Positions 40,609 to 43,056 of a stretch of 43,056 nt of DNA are shown here, in pieces. A program made the translations under genes and the position numbers. Position 1 is the first letter of the stretch; every line of letters begins with the position of its first letter. The notes under the pieces were generated by a model. The model saw only the letters and a program-made list of their open reading frames with translations. It ran no database searches and had not been told where the DNA came from. The stretch is taken from positions 1-43,056 of the forward strand of contig NZ_JALBGV010000053.1 in NCBI RefSeq assembly GCF_023006505.1, written 5' to 3'. This DNA is from Neorhizobium sp. SHOUNA12A. Its GTDB lineage: Bacteria; Pseudomonadota; Alphaproteobacteria; Rhizobiales; Rhizobiaceae.

Positions 40609-41622
40609 ATGGGCCTGATGAATTCCACCGATACCGTCCTCGATGAGAAAGCCATCATCGCCTCCGCGGAAATGGCCCTTTCCGACATCGCCGCCATTCG
40701 CGCCGAAGTCGCGAAAGTGATCTTCGGTCAGGAAAAGGTGGTCGAGAACACGCTTCTGGCGGTCCTGTCCGGCGGCCATGCACTGCTGGTCGGCGTCCCC
40801 GGCCTCGCCAAGACCAAGCTCGTCACCACGCTCGGCACCGTGCTCGGCCTCGGCGGCAACCGCATCCAGTTCACGCCCGACCTGATGCCTTCGGATATTC
40901 TCGGCTCGGAAGTCATGGATACCGACGATACCGGCCGCCGCTCCTTTCGCTTCATCAAGGGGCCGGTGTTCGCTCAGCTGCTGATGGCCGACGAAATCAA
41001 CCGCGCCTCGCCGCGCACCCAGTCGGCACTGCTACAGTCCATGCAGGAATACCACATCACGGTGGCCGGCCAGCGCTACGATCTGCCCGCTCCCTTCCAC
41101 GTGCTCGCGACCCAGAACCCGCTGGAGCAGGAAGGCACCTATCCGTTGCCGGAAGCGCAGCTCGACCGCTTCCTGCTGCAGGTGGACGTGCTTTATCCGG
41201 AACTTGCCGCCGAGCGGCAGATCCTGCTCGAAACCACCGGCCTTTCGGAAGCCAAAGCGCGCGGCGTCATCGATGCTGCCCGGCTCCAGGAAATCCAGAT
41301 GCTGATCCGCCAGATGCCGGTCAGCGACAAGGTGGTCGATGCGATCCTGTCGCTGGTGCGCTCTGCCCGCCCCGGCCACGGCAATGCCCATACCGACAAG
41401 CACGTCGCCTGGGGTCCCGGCCCGCGCGCCGGCCAGTCGCTGATGCTGACGGCCCGCGCCCGCGCCCTTTACGAAGGCCGTCTGGCCCCGTCGCTCGACG
41501 ACGTTTACGCGCTTGCCGAACCGGTGCTTGAACACCGCATGGCGCTGACGTTTGCGGCCCGCGCCGAAGGCATGTCGGTGCGCGACGTCATCGCCGGCCT
41601 GGTGAAGCAGGCCCGCGGCTAA
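40609..41622 (+). CDS. moxR: MoxR-family AAA+ ATPase
   Basis: A 337-residue AAA+ chaperone-like ATPase. It has a MoxR Walker A variant GVPGLAKTKLV, Walker B LLMADEINRASPRTQ, sensor 1 HVLATQNPLEQEGTYPLPEA with the arginine of LDRF, and the lid sequence. GGAGAG lies four bases before the ATG at 40609. Other in-frame ATGs at 40594 and 40597 are less well placed. MoxR proteins act with DUF58 and VWA proteins in envelope stress or metal-insertion steps; both partners follow. Confidence 0.95.
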   Translation: MGLMNSTDTVLDEKAIIASAEMALSDIAAIRAEVAKVIFGQEKVVENTLLAVLSGGHALLVGVPGLAKTKLVTTLGTVLGLGGNRIQFTPDLMPSDILGSEVMDTDDTGRRSFRFIKGPVFAQLLMADEINRASPRTQSALLQSMQEYHITVAGQRYDLPAPFHVLATQNPLEQEGTYPLPEAQLDRFLLQVDVLYPELAAERQILLETTGLSEAKARGVIDAARLQEIQMLIRQMPVSDKVVDAILSLVRSARPGHGNAHTDKHVAWGPGPRAGQSLMLTARARALYEGRLAPSLDDVYALAEPVLEHRMALTFAARAEGMSVRDVIAGLVKQARG

Positions 41623-41647
41623 GTCCGCCGGCTAGAAAGGATAATGC

Positions 41648-42571
41648 GTGGCTTCCACCATTGGCCAGATCGTAGAGCAGACACCGAGTAGCGAACTCCT
41701 CTCTCGAGCCCAGGCCCGCGCGACGCTTGTGCCGGATTGCATGGTGGAAGCAAAGCGCATCGCCAACACGGTGATCGCCGGTTGGCATGGTCGCCGCAAG
41801 CGCGGCGTCGGCGAAAATTTCTGGCAGTTCCGGCCCTATGCCGAGGGTGAAAGCCTGTCTCGCATCGATTGGCGCCGCTCCGCCCGCGACGACCATACCT
41901 ATGTCCGCGAGCGCGAATGGGAAGCCGCCCACACCGTCTGGCTCTGGGCCGACATGTCGCCGTCGATGATGTACAAGTCGACGCTTGCCATCGCTTCCAA
42001 GGAAAGCCGGGCGCTGGTGCTGATGCTGGCGCTGGCCGAAATCCTTGCCCGGTCTGGCGAGCGCATCGGCTGCCCGGGCATCATGGAGCCGGTATCGGCC
42101 CGCAACGCCGCCGAGCGGCTCGCCGCCTCAATCATGCACGCGCCGCTGACCACCGGCTTGCCGGAAACCGCGATGATCCGCGGCCATAGCGACATCGTGC
42201 TGATCGGCGATTTCCTCGACGACGCCGATCGGGTCATGGAGCGCATCGCCCCGCTCGGCCGCCGCGGCCTGCGCGGCCACGTGGTCGAGATCGCCGATCC
42301 AGCGGAGGAAACTTTTCCCTATACCGGCCGCACGGAGTTTACCGATCCCGAGACCGGCGAAAAGCTCGTCTCCGGCCGCGCCGAAATGATCCGCGAGGAT
42401 TATCAGCGCGCCTATTTCGCCCGTCGCGATGCACTCGGTGAATCGCTGCGCCGTCTCGGCTGGAGCTTCGTTTTCCACCGGACCGACCACCTGGCCTCCG
42501 AGGCGCTGGTTGCCGTGCATGGTTATCTTTCCGGCATGCCGTCACCGAAACCGGTCGGAGACAGGTCATGA
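41648..42571 (+). CDS. DUF58 domain protein
   Basis: A 307-residue protein with the DUF58 signature FRPYAEGESLSRIDWRRSARD followed by TYVREREWEAAHTVWLWADMS, whose acidic strand begins a VWA-like fold (ADMSPSMMYKS keeps DxSxS). No membrane segment is obvious. GAAAGGA lies just before the GTG start at 41648. Partner of MoxR, coupled downstream by a four-base ATGA overlap. Confidence 0.93.
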   Translation: MASTIGQIVEQTPSSELLSRAQARATLVPDCMVEAKRIANTVIAGWHGRRKRGVGENFWQFRPYAEGESLSRIDWRRSARDDHTYVREREWEAAHTVWLWADMSPSMMYKSTLAIASKESRALVLMLALAEILARSGERIGCPGIMEPVSARNAAERLAASIMHAPLTTGLPETAMIRGHSDIVLIGDFLDDADRVMERIAPLGRRGLRGHVVEIADPAEETFPYTGRTEFTDPETGEKLVSGRAEMIREDYQRAYFARRDALGESLRRLGWSFVFHRTDHLASEALVAVHGYLSGMPSPKPVGDRS

Positions 42572-43056
42572 GCGCGCTGATTTTCGCCAATCCCGCCATT
42601 CTCTTCGGCCTGATCGCGCTGCCGGTCATCTGGTGGCTGCTGCGGCTCACCCCGCCGCGCCCGAAGGCGGAAATCTTTCCGCCGCTCCGGATACTTGCGA
42701 CGGTCCTGAAGCGCGAGGAAACGCCCTCGAAAAGCCCCTGGTGGCTGACGCTGCTGCGCATGCTTCTCGCCGCCGCCGTGATCCTGGCGATCGCCGATCC
42801 GGTGATGAACCCGCGCGCCAATTCTCTGAATGCAGGGGGCCCGCTGGTGCTCGTCGTCGACAACGGCTGGGCGACCGCTGCCGACTGGGAACGCCGCGTC
42901 CAGACCGCCAACCTTTTGATCGACGACGCCGAAAGCGCCGACGTGCCGGTCTCGATCACCTTTACCGCCGATGCCAGCCATGAGGCGGTACCCGGGACCG
43001 CCGCCGCCGCCCGCGACAAGCTGACGGCCGCCAACCCCAAGCCGCTGGTTCCCGAT
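42568..43056 (+). CDS. BatA-like N-terminal domain protein (partial)
   Basis: The first 163 codons, truncated by the end of the window. MSALIFANPAILFGLIALPV begins the N-terminal membrane helix, WWLLRLTPPRPKAEIFPPLR is the BatA_N/aerotolerance-regulator motif, and a second helix (LRMLLAAAVILAIADPVMNP) and LVLVVDNGWATAADW, a VWA-like acidic strand, follow. The full protein probably carries a DUF4159 C-terminus, as in rhizobial homologues. It anchors the MoxR-DUF58 system in the membrane. Confidence 0.88.
   Translation, partial: MSALIFANPAILFGLIALPVIWWLLRLTPPRPKAEIFPPLRILATVLKREETPSKSPWWLTLLRMLLAAAVILAIADPVMNPRANSLNAGGPLVLVVDNGWATAADWERRVQTANLLIDDAESADVPVSITFTADASHEAVPGTAAAARDKLTAANPKPLVPD

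Noticed and set aside
1..43056. CRISPR array, IS element or prophage
   Set aside because: No regularly spaced direct repeats, transposase or integrase motifs, or phage structural genes were found.

Overview
This is a chromosomal segment of an alphaproteobacterium, most likely a member of the Rhizobiaceae (Rhizobium/Agrobacterium type). The evidence is GC-rich DNA with strong third-position GC bias, a ClpS of the rhizobial ClpS2 type (LERPKLYKVLLVNDDYTPRE), a long CTC-type ribosomal protein L25, a petABC cytochrome bc1 operon with separate cytochrome b and c1 genes, aerobic HemF, and a block running from CCA-adding enzyme through NUDIX, DUF1285 and MoxR to DUF58. I see no rRNA, tRNA, CRISPR array, insertion sequence or prophage. 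The genus is an inference.

Layout. 1-3.5 kb: end of a histidine kinase, a DUF1349 protein, a minus-strand ybjN-proC-csaA-like operon, then an 0.87-kb palindrome-rich spacer and ubiK. 3.7-10.6 kb: lgt, a MidA-type methyltransferase, pgeF, an atypical M24 peptidase-fold protein, a Gln-rich lipoprotein, prs, a Kazal-domain lipoprotein and a zinc-ribbon protein. 10.6-18.5 kb: an MHYT-GGDEF-EAL protein, a secreted protein of unknown function, rplY, then a second GGDEF-EAL receptor paired with a periplasmic binding protein. 18.6-24.6 kb: pth, a GNAT, prmB, clpS, a VapBC module, ychF, two MaoC-type hydratases and apt. 24.7-28.9 kb: petABC and a membrane-anchored EEP-fold phosphoesterase. 28.9-33.7 kb: two paralogous ABC exporters separated by a ParDE-type module, with a probable leader peptide before the upstream exporter. 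33.7-37.8 kb: trmL, soxR with its own SoxR box, an orphan antidote gene, small proteins and hemF. 37.8-43 kb: a CCA-adding enzyme, NUDIX and DUF1285 operon, and a divergent moxR-DUF58-BatA-like operon that runs off the window.

Most of the window is housekeeping: lipoprotein maturation, PRPP and purine salvage, translation quality control, respiration, heme and tRNA processing. Small accessory insertions stand out against it. They are a putative binding-protein/c-di-GMP receptor pair between rplY and pth, two complete toxin-antitoxin modules, and one orphan antidote. The most interesting signals are: (1) the periplasmic binding protein next to a GGDEF-EAL receptor, organised like NspS-MbaA of Vibrio; (2) an 18-codon ORF with a near-perfect Shine-Dalgarno and an Arg-Leu-Arg core in front of an ABC exporter, with competing downstream RNA pairings; (3) a Kazal-type lipoprotein whose reactive loop resembles avian ovomucoid; and (4) short ORFs coupled stop-to-start into rplY.
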